The notes beneath the pieces were generated by a model. That model worked only from the letters and a program-made list of their open reading frames with translations. It was not told where the DNA came from and searched no databases. Positions 46,475 through 59,497 of a stretch of 64,000 nt of DNA are shown piece after piece. The stretch is from contig JASJZH010000003.1 in the NCBI GenBank assembly GCA_037178975.1, positions 6,262,001 to 6,326,000 on the forward strand, given 5' to 3'. A program made the translations under genes and the position numbers. The DNA comes from Oscheius tipulae (Eukaryota > Nematoda > Chromadorea > Rhabditida > Rhabditidae). Numbering within the stretch: the stretch's first letter is position 1; each line of letters begins with the position of its first letter.

Positions 46475-49400
46475 ATGACAAAAGTTACCCATTACGTGTC
46501 CGATAATCCCTCCACCTCGATGGACACGTCTCACAACAGCACGAAAGGTCACCATAGACGTACGTCTTCACTCTGGGTGCCTCCATCCAGGTCTGTTTGT
46601 TTTCTGGCTTGTAAAGACCACAAGCCGCGTGAACGCAGCCATTTTGAACATTTTAGACCCGTATTCTCGAGCCCGAAGAAGGTTTTTCTGGAGAAGGCAG
46701 AAACTGGCACCCGAATATTGAAGCAACTGCCGTTCGTACGGTGGCTCTGGGGCCCGGGACCCACCCTGCCGCAGTACAGGGTCATCTCCGCGAATAATGA
46801 GGCTCATCAGGACTATCAGAGGTTCATTTCCTCCATGTTTTGTTTTATGAAAGCTTTTCAGATGGAACCATCCGAATAGACGGTACTTGGACAATAGAGT
46901 GACGACGACGAAGTACAGTGTACTGACATTTTTACCGAAAAATCTTCTAGAACAGGTACTTTCCATCATCTTACTTTTACAAAAGTGTAATTTCAGCTAT
47001 ACCGAGCAGCGAATCTCTACTTCATATTTATTGTAGTCCTAAACATGATCATAGGAGCCTTTGGAAAATACGTGTCTCTGCTTCCCATTTCTTTTGTGCT
47101 CGGAGTCACAGCCATCAAAGACGCATTCGAGGTGAGCCATTCTTCATTAAAAAAAAGCACGAATCTGCAGGATTATCGACGCTACAAGGCCGATTTGAAA
47201 ATAAACCATTCCACATGTCGAGTCTGGGACGCTAGTCAGGGCAGATACCGCAAGTTGGAATGGCAGAACGTGATTGTCGGAGACTTTGTCCATCTCTCCC
47301 ACGACGAGGTCATTCCGGCCGACATCCTGCTGCTCAGGAGCAGTGACACTAACGGTTTATCTATCGTTAGCTAATAGAATCTCCCTATTTAGGAATATGT
47401 TATGTAGACACGTGCAATCTGGACGGCGAGAGCAATCTGAAGCAGCGACAGGCGATCCGAGCCATGGGCAAGTTCCACAACGCGTCAGTGCCGCTCGAAT
47501 TCTCACCGGAAGAATTCAAATACAAGGTTGATCTCAATTCTCATCATCTGATCGAAGAATCCTTCGATGTTTACATCCCTTACTCTATACTGTTTACTCT
47601 AGGTCGTTTGCGAGCAGCCCACTACAGATGTCTACAAGTTCGACGGTCGACTGGAGACAATCGATGGAGGACCACCGCTGCCGCGAGAATTCACACTTTT
47701 GGCCAAGGAGAATGTCCTTCTGCGTGGCTGTGTGGTCAAGAACACGGATTTCGTCGAGGGAATCGTCCTCTACGCTGGTCACGACACTAAGGCCATGCTC
47801 AACAACAGCGGACCGCGATACAAGAGAAGCACACTCGAGAAACTGACCAATTTGGATATCATCTGGTGTGTGGTCATCCTGCTCGCCCTCTGCCTGACTG
47901 GAGCCATTCTTTCGGGTTTTTGTTTGTACGTATACTTCTGAATTGGTATTTTAGGTGTCTTTATGGACTCGTTTACTGATCCCTACGACGTCCCCTTCTT
48001 CACATTCAGTTCAACCAGAGACCACCTGAAAGTCGGATACGAGGCTTTCAGAAACTTCTGGTACTTTATCATTGTCCTACAGGTAGATTTCATGTCGTTT
48101 CCACATCATAGTTCAATTGCTAGGTTTTGATTCCCATCTCTCTGTACGTCTCCATCGAGTTCATCAAGATCGGACAGATTTGGTTCATGTCACAGGACAG
48201 GAATATGTACTACGAGAAGGTCGACAAACGACTTCACTGCCGGTCAGTTTTGTTTATTCGTGCATATAATGTCCCTGTTCAGAGCCTTGAATATTCCGGA
48301 AGAACTCGGTCAAATTCAGTATGTGATGTCTGATAAGACTGGCACGCTCACTGAGAATCAGATGGTCTTCCGACGCTGTTCGATCGAGGGAAAAGACTAC
48401 GGCAGCTCGGGATCCACTCCAGTACAACCTACCCAAGGATTGAGACCTCAGAAAGACAGAGTTCTGGAGACTGTTCTATCGTCAGTGGTGGCCGATCCGA
48501 GTATGGACAATCCCATGTTCGCCTTCTTCATCACAATGGCCATCTGTAACACCGTGGTCGTCAACGCTAAGCCCCACGAGGATCTGATGGACGATGAGGG
48601 AGAGATGTGCGAGAGTCGCTACGAGCCGGACGGAACTCCGATACAGAAAGTTCCCTCGAAGTTGAGCGTAAAGTTCCTGGAAGATGTACGCGAAGAGCCG
48701 CCGATTGATTCGCCGGACAAGGATGGTTTCGAGTTAGTCGAGCTCTCAGACGAGAAGGCCAAGACTCCGCCCTCTATAACAGTCGAATCTGAGGAGGAAA
48801 AGAAGGCGGAAGAAGATAAAGAACCGGTGAAGAAGGATTCCAAGGAGAATATGAAGATCCTGACCGGTATTCTGAGTCATCGAAATTCGCTGCTCAGTCT
48901 GGCCAAGGGGATCAAGGATCTCAGTCCGTTTAGAAGGTACCATTTTTGTTAAATATCCCTATGTATAGCATCAGATCTATTGACAAGCGACAGTCTGCCA
49001 CATTATCCGACATTTCGCCTCCTCTCCAGTCCTTCTACGATTCCGAATCTCCGGACGAGTTGGCGCTGGTCGAAGCAGCTCGGGAATACGGGATTCGACT
49101 GCTTAGAAGAAGATTTAACGAGGTTGTCGTCTTCATTCGGGCGAAGCAACAGAGCGTCAAGTTTGAGGTAGCTTATACAAGTTTTTCTGTTAATAATAAG
49201 TGCAGGTTCTTCACACACTGCCCTTCGACTCGGATCGAAAGAGAATGTCCGTAGTGGTGCGAGAATGTGCCGGGCAGAAGAGAGTCATTCTGTTGACCAA
49301 GGGTGCCGATGCCAATATTCTGCCCATCGTTGATAAGAGCTTCCTCGAGACCGAAGCAGGAGAAAACACGCTCTTCATGGCACAGAAGCATCTGACAGAC

Positions 49401-51489
49401 TATGCGAAAGAAGGATTGAGAACCCTCTGTCTCGGGCGAAAATTCTGGGAAGAATGTCACTATGAGGCCTGGAAGATTATGCACGAGGAAGCCGAGTTGG
49501 ACGTCTATCATCGCGAAAATCTCGTTCTGGATAGCACTCTTCGTGCCGAAAAGGATATCGAACTTCTTGGTAATCGTTTTGCTGGAAATAATAAATATCC
49601 ATTTAGGAGTAACAGCGATAGAAGATCGATTGCAGGATGGAGTTCCGGAGTGCATTCACTCGTTGCGAAGAGCCGGAATCAAAGTCTGGGTTCTGACCGG
49701 GGACAAGATTGAGACGGCCGTGAATATAGCCTTTTCGTCAAAGTAGGAGTGTACCATTTTGGTACAAAAACCATGTTTAGACTCTTCTCCCAAAATATGG
49801 ACCTGTTGAACATTGGCGCTAACAGCATACGAGCCGTCTCTGACGTCCTAGACGAGCATTTGAAGCGGATTCGCAGCGCAACAGAAGTCACCGAGGAAGC
49901 TGCTTTCGGACTTGTTTTGAATGGATCCTATCTCGACTTTTGTCTGGATCCACACAACGAGATTCGATTCATCCAGCTGCTACGAGGATGTCGAAGCGTG
50001 CTCTGCTGTCGAGCCACACCTCTTCAGAAGGCCACGCTGGTCAAGTTGGCCAAGCAGAAACTGAAGGGCAAGGTCTTGGCCATCGGCGATGGAGCCAACG
50101 ATGTGTCCATGATTCAGGTTCGTGTTAATATTCGTGCGGTTATATCTGTTTGAATAAGTGACACGTTATTTGAGGATATGTCAGTCTCAGAACTCGCTCA
50201 TATCTAACTACTAGTGCTCTGATCGGTTTGGTCAGTTAGAAGCGACAATTGACAGTAGATAAAGCTCGATCCCTTTTTAAATTTTCGGACAGTGACAGAT
50301 AATAAGATTGATAATTCGACATAGTGTCAGATACAAAACAGCTCGTTGGTAGTGGAAAGTGACTTCTAATCGTCAATAACATTTTAATTTTAGGGGGCAG
50401 ATGTTGGAGTCGGTCTGTCCGGCCAGGAAGGAATGCAGGCCGTGATGGCCAGCGACTTCTCAATGGCCCGATTTCGTTTTCTTTCTCAGCTTCTGCTCGT
50501 CCACGGGCATTGGTGCTACCATCGACTGGCACAGACCATCCTCTACTTTTTCTACAAGAACGCCGTGAGTTTTTGTTCTTTTTTATTTTTAATACTGCAA
50601 ATTGTAGCTCTTCGTGTTCGCCATTTTCTGGTACCAGATCTTCTGCGGATTCAGCTCGCAAGTTCCGATCGACCCGCTCTATTTGATGGTCTATAATCTG
50701 ATCTTTACCTCTGTCCCACCTCTTCTCTACGGCTGGCTCGAGCAGGACACCTCGGCCGAGGTCCTCATGGATGTTCCGGCCCTCTATGACCAGGGCGCTT
50801 CCGGAAAAAAGTACAAATGGTACTCTTTCTGGCTCAATATGGTCGACTGTGTCTGGCAGAGCGCCGTCATTTATTGGATCGCACACTTTGTCAGTTTTTC
50901 TACGATTCTATGAGAATATTGGAGTTTAGACTTATTCCGGCTTCGAGTGTGACATGTGGACGTTTGGACTGGTCATCTGTGCTCAACTCCTTTTTGTCAA
51001 TTCCTTCCATCTGGCTCTCTTGGTTCAATACTGGGTAGTTTTTTGTCATTTTCTTGTTCGAAAAAATATGTTCAGACTTGGCCGATGTTCCTGTCGATTC
51101 TGCTCTCGGTCGTGGCCTTCTTCCTCTCCTCCCTGCTGTACAACGGCTTCACTAACGCGAATTGGACGTGGACGAACGTCAAAGATCCTCCGGTCATGAT
51201 TGCCCAGTTCGCCATGATCCGACCCCAATTTTGGCTGGTATTGCTCCTTTTTTACTGATCAAAAACAACAAATCCCCAGGTTTGCCTCCTCTCGACAGTT
51301 CTCTGTCTCCTGCCTCGTTTCCTCATCATGGTCGCGATAAACACGATGAGACCATCACGGGTCCTCTCGCATCGGCAATTCGGCTCGATGAAGCCCAAGC
51401 CGACGATTCTTGAATGCTTACGGGTGCTGTGCTGCGGACGTGGACAGCAAAAGTGTACATGTTTGTGTTTTTTAGTTTTTTTATTCTAG
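46475..51489 (+). CDS. Class 5 P4-ATPase (ATP10-type phospholipid flippase)
   Basis: Eighteen exons give 1357 aa in phase: 46475-46821, 46862-46955, 46997-47131, 47171-47354, 47393-47526, 47603-47915, 47955-48082, 48124-48242, 48283-48936, 48969-49167, 49206-49569, 49607-49742, 49781-50117, 50394-50564, 50608-50889, 50930-51034, 51076-51237, 51280-51489. Catalytic landmarks: actuator DGES at about 264 ([10 protein letters not shown]), the phosphorylated Asp in SDKTGT at about 502, KGADANI, the hinge GDGANDVSM at about 1040. [19 protein letters not shown] before DKTGT is typical of ATP10, so nematode TAT-2/3/4 are the likely relatives. Known role: moves lipid from the outer to the cytoplasmic leaflet, with a CDC50 partner. 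A charged insert ([19 protein letters not shown]) lies in the nucleotide-binding region. The C-terminus is short and cysteine-rich ([14 protein letters not shown]). The start ATG is the first in frame; the N-terminal 90 residues are the least certain part. Confidence 0.92.
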
Positions 51490-52661
51490 AAAAAGGTATT
51501 TAGAATTCTTCACAAGTGCCAACGACAAGTTTTATGTGTTCAACATATCCTTTCTAGCTCCAATTGATTACGGTTATCACGACATATTACATTACCAGGG
51601 TACACTCTCCCTCCTTTTCTCCCCGTGCAATTTGTTGTCATTTTAGTACATTATTCATCCCCTTTTCTCTTTGTATTTTTCCCACTCGATTGCCTTACAA
51701 AATTATAATTTATACAGAGAATATTAAAAGTTTTAAAACCTGGACACTCTATCACTGCGCATGTTATTCTTTTCATGGTATATTTGCTCAGGATATGTAA
51801 AGTGGCCAGGGCCACCTCCGAGTGCAAAACGGGTTGGAATCCATTAGTGAAGAGTAAATTGCTTAGAGAGGACGTGTTGCACGAATTCTTGGGTCTTATT
51901 GCTGCAAACAGTTTTTGTGTTCCATTAAAACCTGTTAGGATCTGCACTCTAAACCTCTCGTTATCATTTTTAGAGGCTTTTGATAAACAAAACGTTTTTG
52001 GAAGAAGTTATCACTGTTTGGTCATTCAGCAACTATGCTGTAGTGAAATGAGCTGATGGTATTCTTTTTCTGATGCGCCTATTTCTGATTGTTTGCACGC
52101 TTCAGGGACTATTCCAGGTAGAATTTCAGCAATTGAAACCGCCCAAAGAGCAGTAGATGGTGGTTAAAACAATACTAGAGACTTTCAGTTCTTCCATGAG
52201 GCTTACTGGGTCGTTTCGATGGTTCAATCGTCAAGTTATGCTTTTCAGTCAATTAAACAAGCATCCCCCGGTCTAAAGTGATTAGCTGTGCCCGGAAAAA
52301 TTTGTGATGTTTCAGCACTTTGATAGCAACATTTTTGATAAGAGCTTGTGGGTACAGGAACATTTTGTCCAACAAAGATTTTTTTTTTGATATAACCAAT
52401 GGGAAAAACTGCTGTCTCAGTTCTTTTCTAGAACAAGGAACCAGAAATAAGAGGGTTGCATCAGTCTTTCGGGTTGTTTGGTTGCCGCAGCGGCGACGAC
52501 TGCGACCAGCTGAGCGTGCTTATCGATCGTTTTCTCTCGCTCAGTCTCTTCCTTCTACTACTAACCTTAAGTCTTTGCTCTTTGATTCCCTTTTTCATTC
52601 AATTTACTCGAAAAAATTGACTATGTTCCTGAAAATATATTTTCTTTCAGCCTATGTTTAG
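51490..52661. other. Intergenic between the ATPase and PPTC7 genes
   Basis: This is AT-rich sequence with no supported gene. A T-rich acceptor TTTCTTTCAG at 52641-52650 lies 12 bases before the phosphatase ATG and suggests a spliced leader or leader intron. Confidence 0.6.
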
Positions 52662-54516
52662 ATGGTTGCGGGTGTGCGTCTACTAGCCTGCGGTCGGCTC
52701 GCCGTACGGGCGGTATTCTCGGCTTCTGCTGTCGATTTAGGTGGGAGTTTTTATAGATTTGTTTCAAAAAAGACATTAGGAGCCGCACTCGCAGCAGAAC
52801 AGCCACATCCGCCACAGAAACGACCATTTGCGACCTCGACGGCCAAGGGCGATGTGGCCCAGCCCGTTCCACAGCCCGGGACCAATGTCGTCGCCACTTG
52901 TGCCGGATTTCCCAAGGTAATTTGCCGTTTCTATTCTCATTCCATTCAATTAGGATATGATAAAAGGCCCCTCGACAGTACTGAATTCCGGAGTATATGG
53001 AGACGATGCCTGTTTCATTTCAAGATTCAAGAACACCGTTGTCGTAGGTTTGTTTTCCTTTTAATATTGGTCAAATCATCATAATTTAGGAGTAGCAGAC
53101 GGTGTCGGAGGCTGGAGGAAGTACGGAATCGATCCCTCGGCCTTTAGCAAAAAGTTGATGAAGGAATGTGAAAAACGAGTTGCCAGCGGCGAATTCGATC
53201 CGAAAATGCCCGAAGATATACTTGCCAAGGCATTCAAGGGGACGGCTGAAGCACCTCGGCCAGTCGGTATGTTCCTCCATTTTAATGGCTTCAATAGGAC
53301 AAATTCTAGGTTCTTCGACGGCCTGCGTTCTGGTAGTCCATCAGGAGAAGCTCTATTCGGCGAATCTCGGTGATTCGGGATACATGCTGGTGCGAGACGG
53401 GAAGGTTTTGGCGAGAAGCAAGGAACAGGTTCACTATTTCAACGCCCCCTTCCAGCTGACTCTACCTCCGGAAGGTACATTGTTTTTTCTTCATATCTGG
53501 TATTTATTCATCTTCGCATCACTTGCTGCAAGTTTGAAAGTACATATTTTCGGTCTTTAAAGGGAAGCGTCCGTTGGTATTTAAAGAGAACATCTAATTG
53601 TGAATAACAAACAGTTTTTTTAGAACTTTTAGAATGGTTTACTTCTGCCTGCAATTTACAAAAGTAAGACCCAAGAATTTGTAATCGTTTTATTGCAGTC
53701 CGCTATCACACACCCACATGACATTGAAGGATAGCGTACATTCGAGGAAAAACGAACAAACTGGGGGCGTAGAAGTTACAAAATGGTAGCCTAAAGATTG
53801 CAGCTAAAACCAACAACTTTTGCCCAGAATCCATATTATCCTCACTCATAAACTTATGTGTGCCTTCCGGGATAAAAGGGCTTACGAGTACGTGCAGAGA
53901 AAAAGGGAACGAAATCGATGGCTTTTCACCCAAAGATTTAGAAATAATGCAAATTTTGTGTGGTGGTCTTTATCTCAAGTTCGAATTACAATAAAGCCGA
54001 ACTCAAGAAGCAAAAGAGATATCGCACGCTCCAGCTCTTCCAGGACATGGCGGGCTATTTGAAAAAAAAGATTCCTAATCTGAAAATAATTTAAAATAGC
54101 AACATACCAACAGAAGAGAACAAACGGGGCCACACGTGACTTAGTCCTTTTTAGGCGTCCGCGGGTTCATCGGCGACACCCCCGAGCTGGCCGAGAAAGA
54201 CGAAATCGAGATCCAGAAGGGTGACATCATTCTGCTGGCCACGGACGGTCTCTGGGACAATCTGACGGACAAACACGTCCTGGAACAGCTGGAGCCCTTG
54301 GTCAAGGAGGAGGCCACCGTTCAAGAGGTATTTCTTGGTCACAAAAGTGCATAAAAAGGTCTTCAGACATGTAACGCGCTGGCTCTGACAGCCAGGCGCC
54401 TGGCCTTCGACCAGACGCACAACAGTCCCTTCGCCCAGAAGGCCCGCGAACACGGCTTCCAGGCTCCCGGAGGCAAGCCGGACGACATCACACTGGTCCT
54501 TATCCTGATTGTCTAA
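52662..54516 (+). CDS. PPTC7: PPTC7-type mitochondrial PP2C phosphatase
   Basis: Exons 52662-52740, 52780-52916, 52954-53047, 53090-53266, 53310-53474, 54155-54327 and 54367-54516 give 324 aa in phase. The N-terminus ([20 protein letters not shown]) is basic and amphipathic, as expected for mitochondrial import. PP2C metal-binding motifs are present: [34 protein letters not shown] and [12 protein letters not shown]7/Ptc7 is known to support coenzyme Q synthesis and limit mitophagy. The first intron (39 nt) has no stop and is a multiple of three, so retention would insert 13 residues. The 680-nt intron 53475-54154 is unusually long for this gene and contains an open frame of about 80 codons of unknown origin. 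Confidence 0.92.
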
Positions 54517-55022
54517 ACAGGGTAACATTAGGTTGATATTTCACACGTGGCCTCCCCCCAGTTTTTTTCTTCGATTACGGGCTTTTCAAACAAACTATTC
54601 ATGGACGATTACTTGCGATCTCCATAACAAATTCACCCCATTTGTCTAGATATAGATCTACCTCCTAAACCCTCTAGTCCAACCGTTGTTTTAGACCCAC
54701 AAGTCCTTTCGAATCTTCCTCAATTCGCTCAATAAAGTTACCCACTTTTGTCCCAGTATTTTAGTTGTTTTTTTTGATAATAAAACTTTTTTGTTTATTT
54801 TCTGATCATATGTCTTGGTTTGTGACCTCTCTTTGATATCTACAATCGGAGTTGGTCTCACACAAAGGTGATCTGCAACGTCATATTTCATTCTAACCAA
54901 ACGTGAACCCATATTTTTTTTTTATCGAAAGTTTTCTGCTTCTTATGCCTCCCCTTTTTCAAACTTTCTCCTTGACAGTTGACTTCAAACATTTTCAGCG
55001 AATTTTTCCATCGAATACAGAG

Positions 55023-58000
55023 ATGGCAGCCCAACAAAATCGTAAAAAGAAAGAGGTTTGTAATTTTTGGGGATACAAAAATGCAATCATTCAGGATGAA
55101 AACGATGACCTCCTTGTATTCGGCTACTCGTGTAAGCTGTACCCGTCGGACGAGAAAAATCGGCAAATCAACGAGGAACGGCACTTGCAGTCTTGGAACG
55201 GCGATGGATCTCTCCGAATTGATAGGTTTGTACACATTTTTTAAAATGTTACAGGCCAACAAACGAGTGAAATTGACAGGTTGCGACAGCCGGAGAAGAA
55301 GATGGAGTGAATAATCGGTAAGTTTTGTTCACTTCTCTTATTATTAGTTTTTACCGCGAAATGCAAGCAAAATGTGTCTTTTTTTCGTTGCTACTTATGC
55401 GAAAAAGCTCATTTCTGGCTCGCTTTCTAAAGAGTTTCAACCTACTAGGTCTACCCGGAAAACCTTGTCCAGGAAGAGAGATCATTTGCATCACCTCCTA
55501 CTAAAAACCTAGTTTGACCGCCTTTTTACCCTTACGTAATCCATATTTTTCAGATGAAGACTCCGAACAGCTTCTTCGTTTGGGCGTACTAGTAAGTCCG
55601 CCACTTTTTGCGACTTGATGGGCGTTATAGAACACGAAATTCGCCTTGAACCGCATCCTTTTTCAGATACGACTGTCGTCTCCTTCTCACCACAATTGAC
55701 GATAATGTACGGGAGCAGACAGAAGAGGAATGTCCTACGGAACGGATGGAGGATGAGATGTGCGAGGAGGAACGCTACAAAGACATGTATCTCGATATTC
55801 AAGCCCAAGGTTGTCTTATTTTTGGGCTTTTTAAAAAGTCACTTTTGTAGCAGCCAAACACGAGGAAGAGAGCCGAAAGAAGGCTGAAATCGCCTTCGAT
55901 TACGGCGGATCCAAGGCAAAACCCGCTCCGGCAGAGGAGGATAGTGACAGCGAGGAAGAGCCCTTTGTGGCGCCGTCCGGAATCAAACTTCCCTTCGGGC
56001 TGGCTACTGTAAGTTTTGGGGTAAATTTAATAGGAAATTATGAGTTTAGCCAGAGAACCTGAAGCAGAGTCACATAATCGACCGAACAGCCATGTTCGTA
56101 GTCGAGAAAGGGCCCCAGATGGAGATTGTAATCAAGGCGAAGCAGAGGAATAACACGGAACAAGTATGTGTTTCCTTTTAGTCACTAATGGCTGATTAAG
56201 TTCGGGTTTCTGGACTTTGACAACGTGCTCTACCCCTACTACAAATACATTTCGAAGCTGATCCGCGAGAAAAAGTACATGCCGTCGTTCAAAAGTAAGG
56301 AGGAACGAGCCCAGGAGAAGAAGGAGATAGAGAGGAAGACTTCTAACGCCTTGGCAGCCATTGCTAATCGTAATTTCTATTAGTATTGTGCAAAAATTGT
56401 TCCAGAACATTCCGACTCTGAGTTGGACTCGGATTCGGACACGGAACTGCATCCGTCCCTCTTCGCCGTCCAGAAAAGAGAACCTAGTCCGGATATCCTG
56501 GATCGGACGAAAAATGCTCACGGACCGAGGCAGAAGCCACTAGTCGAACCAGAAACTGTCAGTCATATCAGGAGAGATTACAAGATTACACAGGTTCTTG
56601 CTTCATTTTCCTTCTTTCATAAAATGAGATTCAGAGCAACGATATGTACGCGTCCCTGTTCAAAAACCTGACCGGCTACGTAGAACCGAAACCCGAACTG
56701 AAACAGGTTGGGTTAGTGCGACCCGCTTCAGTTCCTGTCGTCCAGGAAGAGGTCATCATGGAGAAAGATCCGGACGTGGACATCGAATGGCAGCAGTGGT
56801 GGATGAATTTTTATGGGAGACCGCCAATGGCCAAGGCTCCGAGCCCGATGATTCCACCGCCACCGGACATGGAGCCAATTGTCTGTCGATACGCCGAGTT
56901 TGTGGCCAGACACGGAGCACAGGCCGAGCTGGGTCTCGTTGGTAAGTGCTTTCTTAAATAATTGGAAAGTTTTGATTCTATGAGTGACTGTTTCCGGTCA
57001 TTTTGCCTGAAATAATACTTCAAAATTGAGCCATTAGGTTTAAAATTCCGGAGCTTATCGTTGTGAAAAACGTTGATGCCAACTTTATTATACCGAACTG
57101 TTTCAAAATACCTATAAGCACTTGGTCTAGAGCTAGAGAGTTTGGTTTTCAGGCCGCCCCGATCTGAAACTGCACTTCATGGATCCGGTCAGTCCCTTCT
57201 TCTCCTACTACCAGCACAAAGTTCGCTACGCGCAATGGGAAATGGCTCAGGAGATACCAGTCCCAGAGCCAGACGACTTTGCGCAGCCCAACTCGCCAGC
57301 CATGATGAATAGGAAACAGCGGCGACGACTTCAGGATGCCCAGAAGGTTGGACCTGCTCCGCCTCCCGGAGTAATTGATCCGTTCCTTCTGAAACCAAAG
57401 ATTCAGGCGGATTTAGAGGTAGTTCTGCTATTACAAGAGTCTAAAAGTATAGTTCAGATGCACAAAACACAGTCTTGTCCAAGTAATTTGGGCACGCCGG
57501 AGGTCAAATTTGAACAAAAACCGTATGTATCCGGAGGAGCTCCGGTTTCGTTCTCCCTCGCGAAAGAGGAAGTCAAAATTGTTCCTTCTAAAACGTATTT
57601 CTTTTGCTTTTTTGTATAAGTTCGGTTTTAGAAGTCTGAATGAGGAAGAAAACGAACTAGAGCCGGTACATTCTCCGATTCCATCGCCTTCAAGCCTTGA
57701 GGCTTCGTCCTCTCCCGCTCCGACCACTACTCAGCAGCTGGATAGAAAGGAGAAGGCCCGGATCTTTATGGAAAAACTTCTAATTGACAAGATGAATCAA
57801 AAGGCGCGAGAGGCCGAGGACGCTAAAATTAGGGAGTTGGAGAAGCAGAAGGCCGAAATTGAAATGGTATTTTGATTTGTACCTACCTGCGAGCAGTCCA
57901 ATGCGAGAGCGAAATTTTTTTAAAATGCTCGTGCTCACATGCAAAAAAAGCGAGCGACCAACGGTAGTCAAACTACAACTATAATCAGTGAGCCCCTTTG

Positions 58001-59307
58001 GGGCTCATTAAACCTATGAAACCACTTCCTACCCTTCGAATCCACTTCTTTTCCAGACCTCTTCCATTTCGTTGAGCCCACTTCCCTTTTTTTTAACGGA
58101 CTCTCTTACATTTTGAATCCGCTTCCCTTCCTCTCAACCTCTTCCTACGAGCCCATTTTCTTAATATTTTTATAATTATTTTTTTAGTGCTCGCGCTCGC
58201 CTGCAAGCGCAAACGTCTGCTCGCGCTCGCCCTAAAATCGTGACGACTGCTCGTGCTCGCCCAACCCTGATTTGTACATCCTAAAGTGAAGGATAATTTA
58301 GAAGTTAGCGGAAGAAGAGGCAGAAAAGGTGACTCCAGTCGAGAGGAAACCATCCGAAAACCTACCGAAACCTCTCAATCTGAACCTGATCGACGAGCTG
58401 ATCAGCAGCCGTATCGACAATCTTCTACAGGCCAGCGGAATGGCCCCGGTGGAGCGGACAAGCGAGAAAATTCGAAGCCCGGGTGAGAGGGAAAGGTCGA
58501 GTGAGAAGAAGAGCAAAAAGCACAAGAGGAAACGAAGGTTTGTTCATTTCTTCCAAAGATTCAGTTTGAACTTAATTGTAAGACTAGTCGGTTATGCCGT
58601 CTGGTCGGCGGTTTTACTGAGCTCCGAGTTGTCCATTGCTAAGAAATTTTTCAAGGAGCAAAAGCAATGACTTTCTTTTTACAATTAATGCAATCAAAAC
58701 AGTAACTTGCCAACTCAAAAAAATTTCTACTTTCTATTAGCTTGACTTGTCTTGATCGAAAAAGACCACAAACATTGTCAAGTGTTATCCCAGATTAGAG
58801 TTGACTTGTGTCGCAGACGGACGCCTTTTGCAAATTGTAAAGGTAGGATTTATGATCCTCTCGTTTATTCCGTTTCACTCATTATCCTTCAAAATCTGTC
58901 TGAGACAGGCTGTCAACCTGTGCCAATAATGTGATCATCCTTTTCATATTTCTGTCTCTCTGGGTTACTCAACTTTTTGTTATGTCCATGTCTTCTTCGC
59001 AAAACGTCCAATAGCCAACTGGAACCATCTTTCTTTTTTCCTCACAATCTGTCAGCTCGTGTTCTTGATTCGCCTCATTAAGTCATTCCGGACACCATCA
59101 CTTCTGCAGTTTTCCTCAAAATCCCAGGTCGTAGCTCCAAAACTGATGTATTGCATTACGTTCCTTATCCACGAGCTTCCAAGCCCAATATGGATTGACA
59201 TCAACCCAAACTGATTTTTCAGTCGCTCGCGTGACCGCTCCCGGGATCGTCGTCGAAGAAGAAGTCGCAGCCGTTCCACTGACAGAAAATCCCGCCGCCG
59301 GTACTGA
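55023..59307 (+). CDS. swp-1: SWAP (suppressor of white-apricot) splicing regulator
   Basis: Thirteen exons give 733 aa in phase: 55023-55055, 55095-55225, 55667-55809, 55851-56008, 56050-56163, 56201-56369, 56406-56593, 56635-56941, 57153-57418, 57458-57594, 57632-57866, 58302-58537, 59223-59307. The N-terminal SWAP domain has [19 protein letters not shown] and [10 protein letters not shown]. Two SURP modules follow: one beginning [20 protein letters not shown] with [16 protein letters not shown], the other [20 protein letters not shown] with [21 protein letters not shown] proline/serine linker, a coiled region ([20 protein letters not shown]) and a short RS tail ([18 protein letters not shown]) end the protein. 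Known role: nuclear alternative-splicing regulator that autoregulates its own early introns. The long introns 55226-55666 and 58538-59222 are candidates for such control. Intron 57419-57457 (39 nt) can be retained in frame. Confidence 0.93.
57989..58007. repeat. 19-nt palindrome TGAGCCCC-TTT-GGGGCTCA
   Basis: This is a perfect 8-bp stem with a 3-nt loop in intron 11 of the SWAP gene, placed exactly at the left border of the CCCACTTCCC-type repeat. The related locus at 44221 lacks it. Confidence 0.85.
58011..58145. repeat. CCCACTTCCC-type short-period repeat, locus 2
   Basis: Degenerate units such as AACCACTTCCTACCCTTCGA and GAGCCCACTTCCC repeat in the SWAP intron 57867-58301. The family is shared with 44221-44335. 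Just beyond it (58189-58262) a CTCG(C/T)GCTCGCC motif recurs several times. Confidence 0.7.
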
Positions 59308-59359
59308 AACCCTCTTACTTGTTGCCTTTACACGGGTACATGTTGCATTCTGTCGGTCT

Positions 59360-59365
59360 AATAAA
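59360..59365 (+). promoter_or_regulatory. Polyadenylation signal AATAAA
   Basis: This lies 53 bases after the SWAP stop codon and about 130 bases before the FAIM start codon. Confidence 0.7.
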
Positions 59366-59497
59366 TTATTTTCATTACTTGCCCTATATTGATTCCACGC
59401 AGAAAACTTTCACCTGGCTTCTTAACATTCGTCTCGGTCTCCATGACAACCCGATTGTTGCCGCTAAACGACCCGCACGTTAATCCTACCACCAACG

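Noticed and set aside
53820-54062. Open frame of about 80 codons inside a PPTC7 intron
   Set aside because: Phosphatase phase is preserved without it, no splice pair brings it into the host frame convincingly, and no family is recognised. It may be an alternative exon but cannot be supported.
55552-55590. Candidate small exon after TTTTTCAG in the SWAP gene
   Set aside because: In the required phase it begins with a stop (AGA TGA), whereas the acceptor at 55666 restores the conserved DRYDCR sequence.
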